Positions 28,701 through 35,769 of a stretch of 64,000 nucleotides of DNA are shown piece after piece. Every line of letters starts with the position of its first letter. Positions within the stretch are counted from its first letter, which is position 1. A program made the translations under genes and the position numbers. The notes beneath the pieces are model-generated. The model made no database searches, was not told the DNA's origin, and was given only the letters and a program-made list of their open reading frames with translations. Location of the stretch: NCBI GenBank assembly GCA_964017155.1, contig OZ024861.1, positions 24,320,213-24,384,212 on the forward strand, read 5' to 3'. This DNA is from Oasisia sp. SBJ-2009. Lineage: Eukaryota; Annelida; Polychaeta; Sabellida; Siboglinidae.

Positions 28701-28939
28701 CGCGCAGTCTCGAGGACATACTGAACTCTCCCGACGACCAGTACAGTGTGGTCGAGTGCACCGCAGTGCGCAGCCACCCGCCCTTCCGCAGTCATGTTGC
28801 TGCCGAGATATTCCCACCCTCTCTCGCACTTGACAATAACCACTGCCGGGGAGACCCACATCAGTCCAGCAGTAGCATCTCATCTGGCGGTAGTCGCAGC
28901 TCCCTGCACGGCAGTCTTGAACTCATCCAGGTCTCCTGA
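1901..28939 (+). CDS. DUSP16: Dual-specificity MAP kinase phosphatase, DUSP8/DUSP16 (MKP-7) type, 7 coding exons
   Basis: Joined exons 1901-1975, 3564-3674, 12023-12200, 24620-24828, 25398-25545, 26183-26306 and 27724-28939 give 2,061 nt and 686 residues, with every junction in phase. Order of parts: rhodanese-like MAPK-binding domain (about residues 10-135) with the basic docking motif KRRLQ at 55-59; dual-specificity phosphatase domain (about 165-305) with general acid Asp223, catalytic Cys254 and Arg260 in HCLAGISR, and AYIM at 267-270; then about 380 residues of Ser/Pro-rich tail. The long tail and total length match DUSP8/DUSP16 (human 625 and 665 residues) rather than the shorter MKPs. 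Family knowledge: these enzymes dephosphorylate the Thr and Tyr of the JNK and p38 activation loop. The symbol means the DUSP8/16 group; an invertebrate gene may be the single ancestor of both. Confidence 0.93.
1976..3563 (+). other. DUSP intron 1
   Basis: This 1,588-bp AT-rich intron runs from GTAAGT to TTTCAG. No exon, RNA gene or transposon was recognised. Several ORF-like openings are short and have no coding character. Confidence 0.85.
3564..3674 (+). CDS. DUSP16: DUSP coding exon 2 (residues 26-62), MAPK docking motif
   Basis: The acceptor is TTTCAG and the donor AAG|GTAAGT, phase 0 at both ends (37 codons). It reads VLVIDSRSFLEYN, the typical start of the MKP rhodanese-like fold, then CSKLVKRRLQQGK, the kinase interaction motif. 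The basic cluster KRR is the part that contacts the common-docking site of JNK/p38 in this family. Confidence 0.93.
6170..6430 (+). mobile_element. Possible decayed LINE 3' coding fragment
   Basis: The purine-rich stretch shows degenerate reading of WIGHV near 6234 and a following Arg/Lys-rich, Trp-containing segment. This resembles the C-terminal tail of reverse transcriptases from non-LTR elements such as the one at 33461-35753. Frames are broken and no catalytic motif is present. The call rests on pattern resemblance only. Confidence 0.3.
6957..7100. repeat. 36-bp tandem repeat, about four copies
   Basis: CTAAGTC recurs at 6961, 6997, 7033 and 7069, exactly every 36 bases. The unit includes CCCAGTGGTACCAGTGACC. 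Because 36 is a multiple of three, several frames stay open across it on both strands, which explains short repetitive ORFs here. No gene is supported. Confidence 0.92.
10790..11215. repeat. Tandem array of ~38-bp units
   Basis: Units of the form GTCACTCATTCAGTGAGGTC plus an A-rich half repeat every 38 bases over the last part (starts near 11035, 11073, 11111, 11149, 11187). Units become more degenerate toward 10790. Each unit contains the imperfect palindrome TCACTCATTCAGTGA. Confidence 0.9.
12023..12200 (+). CDS. DUSP16: DUSP coding exon 3 (residues 63-121), rest of the rhodanese-like domain
   Basis: The acceptor is TGTCTCCAG and the donor CGAG|GTGAGT; the exon leaves one base of a split glycine codon. 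It encodes IIVYDQCTSDP and CFLSVLLHKL, matching the second half of the DUSP16 MAPK-binding domain. GC content is clearly above that of the flanking introns. Confidence 0.92.
12208..12400. repeat. Degenerate ~41-bp tandem repeat at the 5' end of intron 3
   Basis: The core TGGTCATGGTTGA recurs near 12211 (as TGGTCACGGTTGA), 12242, 12283 (as TAGTTACGGTTGA), 12323 and 12367. Spacing is roughly 31-44 bases. The array begins eight bases after the exon 3 donor. Confidence 0.8.
16920..17115. repeat. Short inverted and direct repeats of an ATTCTATGGGG motif
   Basis: CATATTCTATGAG, AATTCTATGGGG, CATATTCTATAG, TTTTCCATGGGG and the complementary CCCCTATAGAATATGG occur within 200 bases, beside an 11-base G run at about 16974-16984. 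The block could form several alternative hairpins. No known element was recognised. Confidence 0.55.
19929..19953 (+). repeat. Near-uninterrupted poly-G tract
   Basis: GGGGCGGGGC is followed by a run of about 15 G on the + strand inside intron 3. It fits the pattern of a G-quadruplex-forming sequence and would be in the DUSP pre-mRNA. Confidence 0.85.
21740..22070. other. CpG-denser island inside intron 3
   Basis: CpG is much more frequent here than in surrounding intron (for example CGAGCGGGG, CACGTCGATGG, GTGTCGACGCGG). A plus-strand frame is open from 21748 to 22230, but it has no recognisable domain, no partner exon and fades into AT-rich DNA. It could be an internal promoter, an alternative first exon or an unmethylated regulatory element; none is proven. 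Confidence 0.35.
22990..23300. repeat. TATG/CATG/TACA-rich simple sequence
   Basis: Interspersed ATGTATGTATA, ACATACATGTATG and CATGCATG tracts form low-complexity, self-complementary DNA. Short ORFs on both strands across it are repeat translations rich in Cys, His and Tyr and are not genes. Confidence 0.8.
23324..23526. repeat. Perfect 71-bp inverted repeat with a 61-bp spacer
   Basis: The left arm 23324-23394 and right arm 23456-23526 are exact reverse complements by my reading. They start TGCATGTGTGCATG and end GGTTCATGGCCACTT in the left-arm orientation. The spacer 23395-23455 is AT-rich. No obvious target duplication flanks the arms. In RNA the arms would form a long perfect stem. Confidence 0.9.
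24247..24303. repeat. TG / CGTG microsatellite
   Basis: TGTGTGTG leads into tandem CGTG units and back to TGTG. It is a plain compound microsatellite within intron 3. Confidence 0.93.
24620..24828 (+). CDS. DUSP16: DUSP coding exon 4 (residues 122-191), linker and start of the phosphatase domain
   Basis: The acceptor TTTGCAG lies just before 24620. The first two bases complete the split Gly codon, giving RGGFLEFQAAHPSLC, the conserved end of the rhodanese-like domain. A Ser/Gly-rich linker follows, then SQPCMPVANVGPTKILPYLY, the entry strand of the catalytic domain. Donor CAG|GTAGGT, phase 0. Confidence 0.93.
24829..25397 (+). other. DUSP intron 4
   Basis: 569-bp intron from GTAGGT to CTTGCAG. 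AT-rich; nothing else recognised. Confidence 0.9.
25398..25545 (+). CDS. DUSP16: DUSP coding exon 5 (residues 192-240), general acid
   Basis: The acceptor is CTTGCAG and the donor CTAG|GTACGT. The exon encodes ITHIVNVSNTCPRP and IPVNDNYADKLLPF. Asp223 in the PVND motif is the general acid of dual-specificity phosphatases. The exon leaves one base for the next codon. Confidence 0.93.
25546..26182 (+). other. DUSP intron 5 with a long AT microsatellite
   Basis: 637-bp intron from GTACGT to GTTGACAG. Its left half is dominated by an (AT)n tract. The remainder is AT-rich with no feature. Confidence 0.9.
25662..25790. repeat. (AT)n microsatellite
   Basis: About 128 bases of almost pure AT, interrupted by AATATATAT variants toward the right. 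It lies between exons 5 and 6 of DUSP. The Ile/Tyr-only ORFs on each strand are artefacts. Confidence 0.97.
26183..26306 (+). CDS. DUSP16: DUSP coding exon 6 (residues 241-282), catalytic P-loop
   Basis: The acceptor is GTTGACAG. The exon carries HCLAGISRSPT: Cys254 is the nucleophile and Arg260 binds the phosphate. AIAYIMHHLGMS follows. The donor is CTACAA|GTACGT. Reading through it gives a stop after YVY, but splicing to 27724 gives EAYKYVKDKRPTISP, the family consensus, so the splice is certain. Confidence 0.94.
26307..27723 (+). other. DUSP intron 6
   Basis: 1,417-bp intron from GTACGT to GTGTTGCAG. Its left part contains a pogo-like miniature element (26374-26561). Nothing was recognised in the remainder. 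Confidence 0.9.
26374..26561. mobile_element. Probable pogo/Tigger-type miniature inverted-repeat element
   Basis: The left end CACAGTGAAACCTCTGTA and the reverse complement of the right end, CAACAGAACC with ACCTCTGTAA further in, form imperfect terminal inverted repeats. TA at 26372-26373 and at 26562-26563 fits the TA target duplication of Tc1/mariner-pogo elements. The 188-bp length has no coding capacity. AGTGAAACCTCT-type ends are typical of pogo-like elements in animals. Confidence 0.55.
27724..28939 (+). CDS. DUSP16: DUSP coding exon 7 (residues 282-686), end of the catalytic domain and Ser/Pro-rich tail
   Basis: The acceptor is GTGTTGCAG. It begins YVKDKRPTISPNFNFLGQL, the last helix of the phosphatase domain, followed by a charged helix. 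The remaining ~380 residues are low in hydrophobic residues and rich in Ser, Pro and Thr. They include a QPQPQPQPQP run near residue 532 and a basic/serine segment GRKSRSLEDIL. Tail regions of DUSP8/16 are regulatory and phosphorylated. The last codons, HGSLELIQVS and TGA, are the first unit of the 49-bp repeat that follows, so the natural C-terminus may differ between alleles. Confidence 0.92.
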
Positions 28940-29301
28940 TACTTGTAGTTCAATGATTGGTAGTCTTGAACTCATCCAGGTCTCCTGATACTTGTAGTTC
29001 AGTGATTGGCAGTCTTGAACTCATCCAGGTCTCCTGGTACTTGTAGTTCAGTGATTGGTAGTCTTGAACTCATCCAGGTCTCCTGATACTTGTAGTTCAG
29101 TGATTGGCAGTCTTGAACTCATCCAGGTCTCCTGATACTTGTAGTTCAATGATTGGCAGTCTTGAACTCATCCAGGTCTCCTGATACTTGTAGTTCAGTG
29201 ATTGGCAGTCTTGAACTCATCCAGGTCTCCTGATACTTGTAGTTCAATGACTGACAGTCTTGAACTCATCAAAGTTTCCTGATACTTGTAGTTCAATTAT
29301 T
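28910..29301 (+). repeat. 49-bp tandem repeat spanning the DUSP stop codon
   Basis: Eight head-to-tail copies start at 28910, 28959, 29008, 29057, 29106, 29155, 29204 and 29253, exactly 49 bases apart. The first copy is coding (GSLELIQVS then TGA at 28937-28939). Later copies are in the 3' UTR and differ at only a few positions; the eighth is more divergent. As 49 is not a multiple of three, each further copy is read in a shifted frame. Confidence 0.96.
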
Positions 29302-30680
29302 GACAGTCTGATCAAGCTACATCTATATTTGTTTCACTTATTCGGACAAAACTCCTCAAAACAATGTATGTTTTGTTTACCAGCTAGCTAGCACAAAAGC
29401 AGAGGGACTTGTTATATCACATTGTCATCGTTCCTTCTGACAATGCTGTGAATGCTGTCATGGTGCTGTCCCCCCCAGCCAGAGGGAGTGAGTGACCCAG
29501 CATCACTGACTGATGTGTCAGACTTAAAACAAACATTGCTTGTGTCCTCTCCCATGCCATGCCCTGACACAGTGTCACTGCCATGTTACTGAGTGCCCCT
29601 AAGTGTTGTTTCACTGTGCCACAGGTCAGAGGGTAGTGGGTGGCACTGTGCGTAGTACAGAGGTTTAGCAGACGGTGGATTACTACCGTGGGACTGTTAG
29701 CAGTAAGCAAGTTCTGCAGACCTTGGATGCCATGTTCGTATGCAGATGAAAGGGATTGTGTCACGATAGAGAGGTGAAACAAACCAGGGATACACGCTTC
29801 CTTCCAATGGGACTGTACGCAGTAGCAAGGTTAACTAGCCCTGCTAAACTGTACTACTGCAATTATGTGTCGTAGTACAGAGGTCCTAGGGTTACCACAT
29901 ATATTACCGCTGCCACAAGCAGGTCATACTCAGGTACCATTCATTGCTTCACTGGGGTGAGTTATAACCTGCCAGTCACCCTCGCCCCCGGGTTCCAGCC
30001 CCCCATGCCCCCTGGGAAGCAGCCCCCTGTTGCCCGTGTTTTCTAGTCATTAAGGTTGGTGGCAGAGGTGGCTCTCCCTGGTGAGCAATGTCTGGATGAA
30101 TTGTACAACTGTAAAAAGACGTTATTGAATGTTAAGTCGAGGATGTAGCCTCACGAGAGACCGTTGTTCCGTGTATCTCCATGTGTACATAAGACATTAA
30201 GATAACATTCTACGAGTAGCCACTTCATCACCTCCGACTGCTATTAGTGGAGGTCCCTTCAGGAAGATGTTCATAACTTGACTCACTGCAAACTGCCTTT
30301 AATACCGACTGGTTCACTGTAACACTGTCTGCATTCACCGAGCACTGAATGCTGATTGGTTGTTTGGTCAGCATGGCTGAAAGAAATCACCGTTTTGCGT
30401 AAAAATGTTGCCACATTGATTTTCGGTGCTTCATTGCTAATCAGCCCTGTCATTGTGTGTTTGTCTGCTCGTGTTTAAGGGTTGCTTCTATTTTCTCTTC
30501 CCTATTTTAGCCCATCGTGATGTTAATCTGCCCCTCTACTTACTTAGATTTTGTCTAATTCGTGGTGAATGATCGCCACTTTATGCTAACTTTGTTCGAC
30601 ACCTCTGAGATTCCCTTCTGTAGCTCTCAAGTACAATTCGGTAACTCAGTGACGTTGATAAATAAAATAGCAACACTAAG
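28940..30680 (+). other. Probable 3' UTR of the DUSP gene
   Basis: After the 49-bp array there is no coding signal. The first canonical polyadenylation hexamer I see is at 30661-30666, so a 3' UTR of about 1.7 kb is plausible; long 3' UTRs are usual for regulated phosphatase mRNAs. A minus-strand frame at 29417-29782 has no recognisable domain. Confidence 0.45.
30661..30666 (+). terminator. Candidate polyadenylation signal AATAAA for DUSP
   Basis: AATAAA within GATAAATAAAATAG is the first such hexamer downstream of the stop codon. Further candidates lie at 31185 and 31743. A T-rich stretch (TTATTTTTTTAAT) follows about 20 bases later, as expected of a downstream element. Confidence 0.4.
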
Positions 30681-30736
30681 TTTAGTTATTTTTTTAATCA
30701 GGTTATATTAGTTTTGCCCATTACACAAAACATTTG

Positions 30737-30865
30737 TGTGTGCGTGCATGCATGCAATGTATACATATATATATATATATATGTTGTGTACACATGCATG
30801 TATATATATGTATATGAATGCTTACATATGCATGCACAAACACACTTACACACACACGCTATGCA
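30737..30865. repeat. Compound TG / AT / AC self-complementary microsatellite
   Basis: GTGTGTGCGTGCATGC, then (AT)n, then ATGCATGCAC and ACACAC tracts make a roughly palindromic low-complexity block. Short ORFs across it on both strands are repeat artefacts. Confidence 0.85.
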
Positions 30866-31794
30866 TTCACAAGCAACCTCACTCAGTGCCACACATACAG
30901 AAACTTGTGCATGCACATTTATAAGTAGATAGTCCAGTAGGTTTATGACTTTATTAGGTAGCCTCTATGTTGTTGTAATTTCTTCTATTCTAACTTGGCA
31001 GTGACAATAATTGTAACTTGGATGATGGGGATTGGTCGTCTTTCTCTGGTTCTGGATGTATGTTTGAGTCATCACTGTGTGGTCATTTTGGGCGGTTCTG
31101 CAGTTTAGCATCACTTGTTTAGAACTTAGCATCAGCGTTGTTTAATCTCTTCAACCTCAGTTGTTTCAATTAACAATAAATGTTTCCCGTTATAGGTTTT
31201 GCACTCAGTCGCATAACATTATGTTAGTATTTGTCGGTATATATTAATACATACCACAGTGTTACATTGTTCCATCTTAGTCTTCTCTCACATGATGTAG
31301 CCATCGGCACCTCGTCAAATGCAGCCTTAGACGTCTAAGGTAGTTAAGAGTGTCTTGTTATCTCTACAACCATAGTTGTAATCATTCTCTCTGTTCACTT
31401 TTATTGTGCACTTTTTGACTGTATTTTTTCAGCAAATCTGCTTCCAGTTATTTGTTCGTTCGTATCTGCGTTGCTGTTTTGTCATAGCATCTTTCTGTGC
31501 ATTTAAACTTTAAGTAGTGACAATCTAAATGTGTTTGTATTGTGTCATCGATGACAATGACATTTTTAATTATTCATAGTCTAATTTATTGATATTATTA
31601 CTTAAAGTTAGTATATTTATTGACGTTAGTGTCCAGAGTTGGATGTGTGTGCGTTGTTACTGGACTCTGACTGAAGAATCAGGTAAAACATGTTCATAAC
31701 TTTGGTAGCGTTGTCACGTTGTGATGTATCAACTTTAAAAGTAATAAATCATCAATACTGACCAGTGTTGTTTTAGTTCAGTAGAACCTTTGAA

Positions 31795-32010
31795 ATGTGA
31801 ACACAAAAATATGATCACCAGTGAATCCAAGAAATAAAATCACTTTAGAAATAAATCCACCAGTGAATCTATGAAATATGACCTTAGAAATAGATCACTA
31901 AGTCCAGATGAAACAATTTAGAATTAAATCTAAGCAACGCAATCACCTTAAAAACAAATCCACCAATGAATTTGCAAAACACAATCACCTTAGAAATAAG
32001 ACCCCACATG
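31795..32010. repeat. Degenerate tandem repeat (AATCACCTTAGAAATAAATC family)
   Basis: Segments of the form ATCACNTTAGAAATAAATCCACCAGTGAATC recur several times with drift (near 31847, 31890, 31949, 31984). It directly abuts the left target duplication of the fold-back element. No coding character. Confidence 0.65.
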
Positions 32011-32029
32011 AAACTCAAAAACAACACTA

Positions 32030-32440
32030 GGTAATTTTGCACTTTTAGGCCCGCACCTCGAAAAAACCATCAAAATGATCACCTACGATGACCAAACTTC
32101 GCAGGGCATATCTACTACACCTGTATATGTGTATGCACTTGTCACGTGATCAAAAAATTATAATTAATGCCTGAAATCGATCAAAATGAGTAAGTAAATA
32201 ACGTGCTTTCCTTGGCGCCACCTGACGAAGTTCACTGTGGCAGTAGTGACTCGGCGAGGAAAGCGCGTTATTTTCTTACACATTTTGATCGATTTCAGGC
32301 ATTACTCATTATTTTTTGATCACGTGACAAGTGCGTATGCATAGTATAGGTGTAGTAGATACGCCCTGCGAAGTTTGGTCATCGTAGGTGATCATTTTGA
32401 TGGTTTTTTTCGAGGTGCGGGCCTAAACTGCAAAAGTACC
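32030..32440. mobile_element. 411-bp fold-back / MITE element with 8-bp target duplication (hAT-like)
   Basis: Arms 32030-32211 and about 32259-32440 are near-perfect reverse complements over ~180 bases, with a spacer of about 47 bp. The outer ends read GGTAATTTTGCA and, complemented, GGTACTTTTGCA. CAACACTA at 32022-32029 is repeated at 32441-32448. An 8-bp target duplication is typical of hAT-superfamily transposition, although the termini are not the common CAGGG type. There is no ORF, so it is non-autonomous. Confidence 0.88.
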
Positions 32441-32448
32441 CAACACTA

Positions 32449-32970
32449 TACATCTAAGGCTATATATGGAGCCTGGAAACATGACCATGAATTAATTTTA
32501 AAAATTATCAGGATTGTGCAGCCAGTCTCCTGTTGTTGGGCAAAGGCATCAACATGCTGTTTTCAGATCTGCCTAGCTCAGAAAAAAGAATATAATTACA
32601 TCAGATACGAATTACCTTGGAACCTAAGTCCTAATAACCTTAGACAAATGCTGACATGATTATCACAGATATGCTAATTTTTCATTACAATATGAGAACC
32701 ACCCCGTTGTAACCTAGACGTTAGGTAATTATCAAAATTATTCTCTCATGACCTGAACATATCCTACTATGGGGCTATACTGTCTACACAGAACTGCTGT
32801 TCTTAAGTGCACATGTGGTGCCATCTAGTGGATGGTGATAATACCACTACCTAGAGGGCAGGTACTATAGTAGGAGTTAGCAAGAGTAGTAAGCAGTCTT
32901 TTGGAAATTGTGACAATTAAAGCATTCAAGGTGAGGCTCTCTAATCCAGGTCAGTGGTCTGGGTAACCAT
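32449..32970. other. Intergenic, nothing recognised
   Basis: AT-rich sequence between the fold-back element and the next inverted AT-rich composite. It contains GCCATCTAGTGGATGG near 32820, a phrase often seen at edges of dispersed repeats, but no element could be delimited. Confidence 0.6.
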
Positions 32971-32974
32971 TGGC

Positions 32975-33193
32975 ACCATTATTTTTAAATTTGGCTTGTC
33001 AGTATTGATATCATGCAGCATTATTATAACCTAATTGTTAAAAGCTAGTTTTAATAATAAAAATATGATATATTATATATATAATATATATATATATATA
33101 ATAATAATGCATGATATCGATAGCGACAAGCCAAATATATTTTTTTTATAATGGTCATCACCATTGTTAAAAACTAGTTTTAATAATGACAAT

Positions 33194-33251
<58 letters not shown>

Positions 33252-33255
33252 CAGT
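32975..33255. repeat. AT-rich composite with inverted and direct repeats
   Basis: Segment 32975-33026 is the approximate reverse complement of 33101-33153 (shared core TTTGGCTTGTC and GATATCATGCA). GTTAAAAGCTAGTTTTAATAA at 33037 is repeated as GTTAAAAACTAGTTTTAATAA at 33165. Long (AT)n tracts fill 33068-33100 and 33199-33245. It may be a decayed AT-rich MITE or a replication-slippage product. Confidence 0.65.
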
Positions 33256-33506
33256 TTAAAGAATAAAATGGGATATATTGCAGCATTATGCCAATGAAAA
33301 AAAACTATTTGCTATTTTTGGGTATATAATGAGTCGTGCTATAAAAAAGTATTCATCCATTCATTCAAGTCCACATTCTGACCTAGCTGTACAGTATTGC
33401 AAATGCATGTATTTAAAAATAAGTTCTGGAGTGTTCCTTATATATTAGTGTGCATCAATTCATCATCATCATGCTGTCGGTCGCGAAGCGACAAAGACTG
33501 CTTCCA

Positions 33507-34232
33507 TCACTTGACTGTTGCTCTCCATTTATCTCTCTGCTGTGAGAGTGATGTCCAGGAGTCGATCTTTATGTCTCTCAGCTTCAGGTTTCTCTTGATG
33601 GTATCTTTGAACCGGAGACGAGCGCGCCCTCTCTTTCTGTGACCAGAAGACAGTTGGGAGTAGAGAACCTGCTTCGGTAGTCTGTCTGGTGACATCCTCA
33701 TGAGGTGTCCAGTCCACCGGAGATTCTTTCTGATCAGAAGATCTTCCATAGATGGCAGCCCTGTCCATTCGAGTATTTCCTTGTTTGTCACTTTGTCCAT
33801 CCAGGTTATCCTCATGATCGAACGCAGATGTCGCATCATGAAGGCATGCAGCTTTTTCACCTGTCGTCTGTACACTGTCCAGGCCTCTGCTCCGTATAGG
33901 AGGGTGGACAGCACGATTGCACGGTATATTTTGCCTTTAACCCGCATGGACACATGGTGGTTGTTCCAGAGTCTCTGGCGTAGTCGGCCGAAAGATGCAC
34001 TAGCCTTGGCCATTCTCCTCTGTATTTCATCGTCAATGCATCCGTCACTTGATATAGTGCTTCCGAGGTAGGTGAATTCCAGAACAGAGTTCAGCTTGTT
34101 TCCATCAACCATGATATCCTCCTCTCGGGTTCTTGTAGAGTTGGGTTGGTACAGCACCTCGGTCTTCTTGATGTTAATCTTCAGGCCGAACTTCTTTGAC
34201 GCATTGGAGAAAGCATCCACTATTTTCTGCAT
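33507..34232 (-). pseudogene. LINE reverse transcriptase thumb and C-terminal region
   Basis: The frame begins just after FADD (codons at 34263-34274 belong to it) and continues through KINIKKTEVL, FTYLGSTISSDG, the conserved region after the catalytic motif. It ends with an Arg-rich C-terminal segment including LRWTGHLMRM and GRARLRFKD. The frame is intact for 241 residues from its first Met, so the copy is not very old. Confidence 0.88.
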
Positions 34233-34263
34233 CTCTTCAGCAGAGTGTGCAACCAGTGCACTG

Positions 34264-34968
34264 TCATCTGCGAATAGCAGCTCTAGCTCTCATCAGTATC
34301 CGAGTAGTCTTGGTCTTCGCTCTGAAGTGTGCGACGTTGAATAGGTCAGCGCTCTGTCTGGACTGTATGTAGACGCCATCACCCATGTCTCGGAAAGCAT
34401 TGTCTAGCATTGCTGATAGGAAGATGGAAAAGAGCGTGGGGGCCAGTACACAACCTTGCTTGACCCCATTTGTGACCTTGAACGATTCCGAGACTTCCCC
34501 TCCAACACTAACATTCGCCATCATTCCGGTATGTAGTGCTTCGATCATTGTTGTGAACTTCTCTGGGCAGCCATACTTCTTCAGCAGCTGCCATAGTCCA
34601 GTCCTCCCAACTGTATCGAACGCCTTACTGAAGTCGACAAATACCATGTACAGTGGTCGGTCCTGCTCAATGCACTTTTCTTGTAGTTGTCGGAGACAAA
34701 ATATCATATCTATGGTGCTCCGGTTACCTCTGAAGCCACATTGAGTCTCCGGAACTACCTCTGGTGTTATGTGGGTAGATAGTCTGCTGAGGAGGATCCT
34801 AGCGAAGATCTTGCCTGCTATGGAAAGAAGAGAGATTCCTCTGTAGTTCCCACAGTCTGTTCGATCACCTTTCTTGTAGATGGTTATGATGCTGGCATCC
34901 TTCCATGCTTGTGGTACAGAACCCATCTCCCAGGCATTGGTGATTAGTTGGTGCAGTCTGCTCAACAT
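34264..34968 (-). pseudogene. LINE reverse transcriptase core fragment (motifs 1 to B)
   Basis: Contains GNYRGISLLSIAGKIFARIL (fingers), FVDFSKAFDTV with the motif A aspartate, and NGVKQGCVLAPTLFSIFLSAM (motif B). It ends in a shifted frame after FRAKTKTTRILM. The motif C residues FADD are encoded just beyond, at 34263-34274, in the next frame, so a small indel near 34280-34295 breaks the enzyme between motifs B and C. Confidence 0.9.
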
Positions 34969-35013
34969 ATTGTCTCCTCCATGCTTCCATACTTCAGCAG
35001 GAATTCCATCTCC

Positions 35014-35769
35014 TCAAGGTGCTTTGCCATCTTTCAGGCCGGCGATTGCTCTAGCCATCTCATCCATAGTTGGAATCTCATCGAGGCTTGTCTTGGTAAT
35101 GCGCTGCGGGATGTTGTCCAGAGCTTCGTGATCTATGTCGCCAGGGACGTTGAGTAGCTTCTGGAAGTGTTCACTCCATCTTGCCACAACTCTCTTGCTG
35201 TCAGAGAAGGTCTCCATTCCATCTGCTGATTTCAGTTGAACAGGTCCCTTCTTCTTGGGTCCCCACACTTCCTTCAGTCCACTGTAGAAGCCCTTCATGT
35301 TGTTTCTGTCAGCAGCTCTCTGCAGCTCCACTGCCTTCCTTTCCCACCAGTCTGACTTCAGTGCATGGGTGTGTTTTTGTAGCAGTCTGCAGGCATCTTT
35401 GTATGCTGCAGTGGTGGATCTAGTGCTCCTGGTTTGCAACACTGTCTGGTGGGCTTGGTCTCTTCTGCTCAAAAGAATCTGTAGCTCCTGGTCATTGGGG
35501 TCGAACCAATCCTGGTTTTTTCTGTCTGGCTTGCCAAGATATGTCTTGGCTGTGTTGTACACGACCTGCTGCAGAGCTGCCCATTCCTCGTCTGGTGTTG
35601 AGTTTTCCTTCTCCTCCCATTGGGCGAGAGCACTGTCCATCTCCTGCTCAAAACTCTCCCTATGGCTGATGGTACTTAGTTTTGCAGTGTTGAGCTTGGT
35701 CGGCTTATTTGTCCCTTTCCTGTTGTGCTTTTGTCGTATTCTGAAAGCCACTACATCAATTATATACAT
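35014..35769 (-). pseudogene. LINE ORF fragment: linker upstream of the reverse transcriptase
   Basis: The frame covers the region between the lost endonuclease and the RT fingers: a charged helical stretch and then DEIPTMDEMARAIAGLKDGKAP, the standard entry to non-LTR RT domains. It ends at a TGA (35014-35016 on the complement). The next codons continue in the same frame into the RT, so the stop is a nonsense mutation rather than a natural end. The first residues (from 35769) lie outside the element in AT-rich flank. Confidence 0.85.

Larger units (their letters stand above)
33461..35753 (-). mobile_element. 5'-truncated, mutated non-LTR retrotransposon (LINE), minus strand
   Basis: Read on the minus strand, the element has a linker region, reverse-transcriptase core and C-terminal region, and ends in an ATG-repeat tail (CATCATCATCATG on the + strand at 33461-33473). 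CATCAATT occurs at both ends (33453-33460 and 35754-35761), a plausible target duplication. The endonuclease part is missing, as in a 5'-truncated insertion. It carries one in-frame stop and one frameshift, so it is dead. The clade could not be fixed without comparison. Confidence 0.88.

Noticed and set aside
28197..28883. Several ORFs on the other frames and strand within DUSP exon 7
   Set aside because: They are shadows of the GC-rich coding exon, whose own frame is supported by splicing and by family similarity.
33461..35753. Retroviral or LTR-type element
   Set aside because: No LTRs, gag, protease or integrase. The reverse transcriptase motifs and simple-repeat tail are those of a non-LTR LINE.
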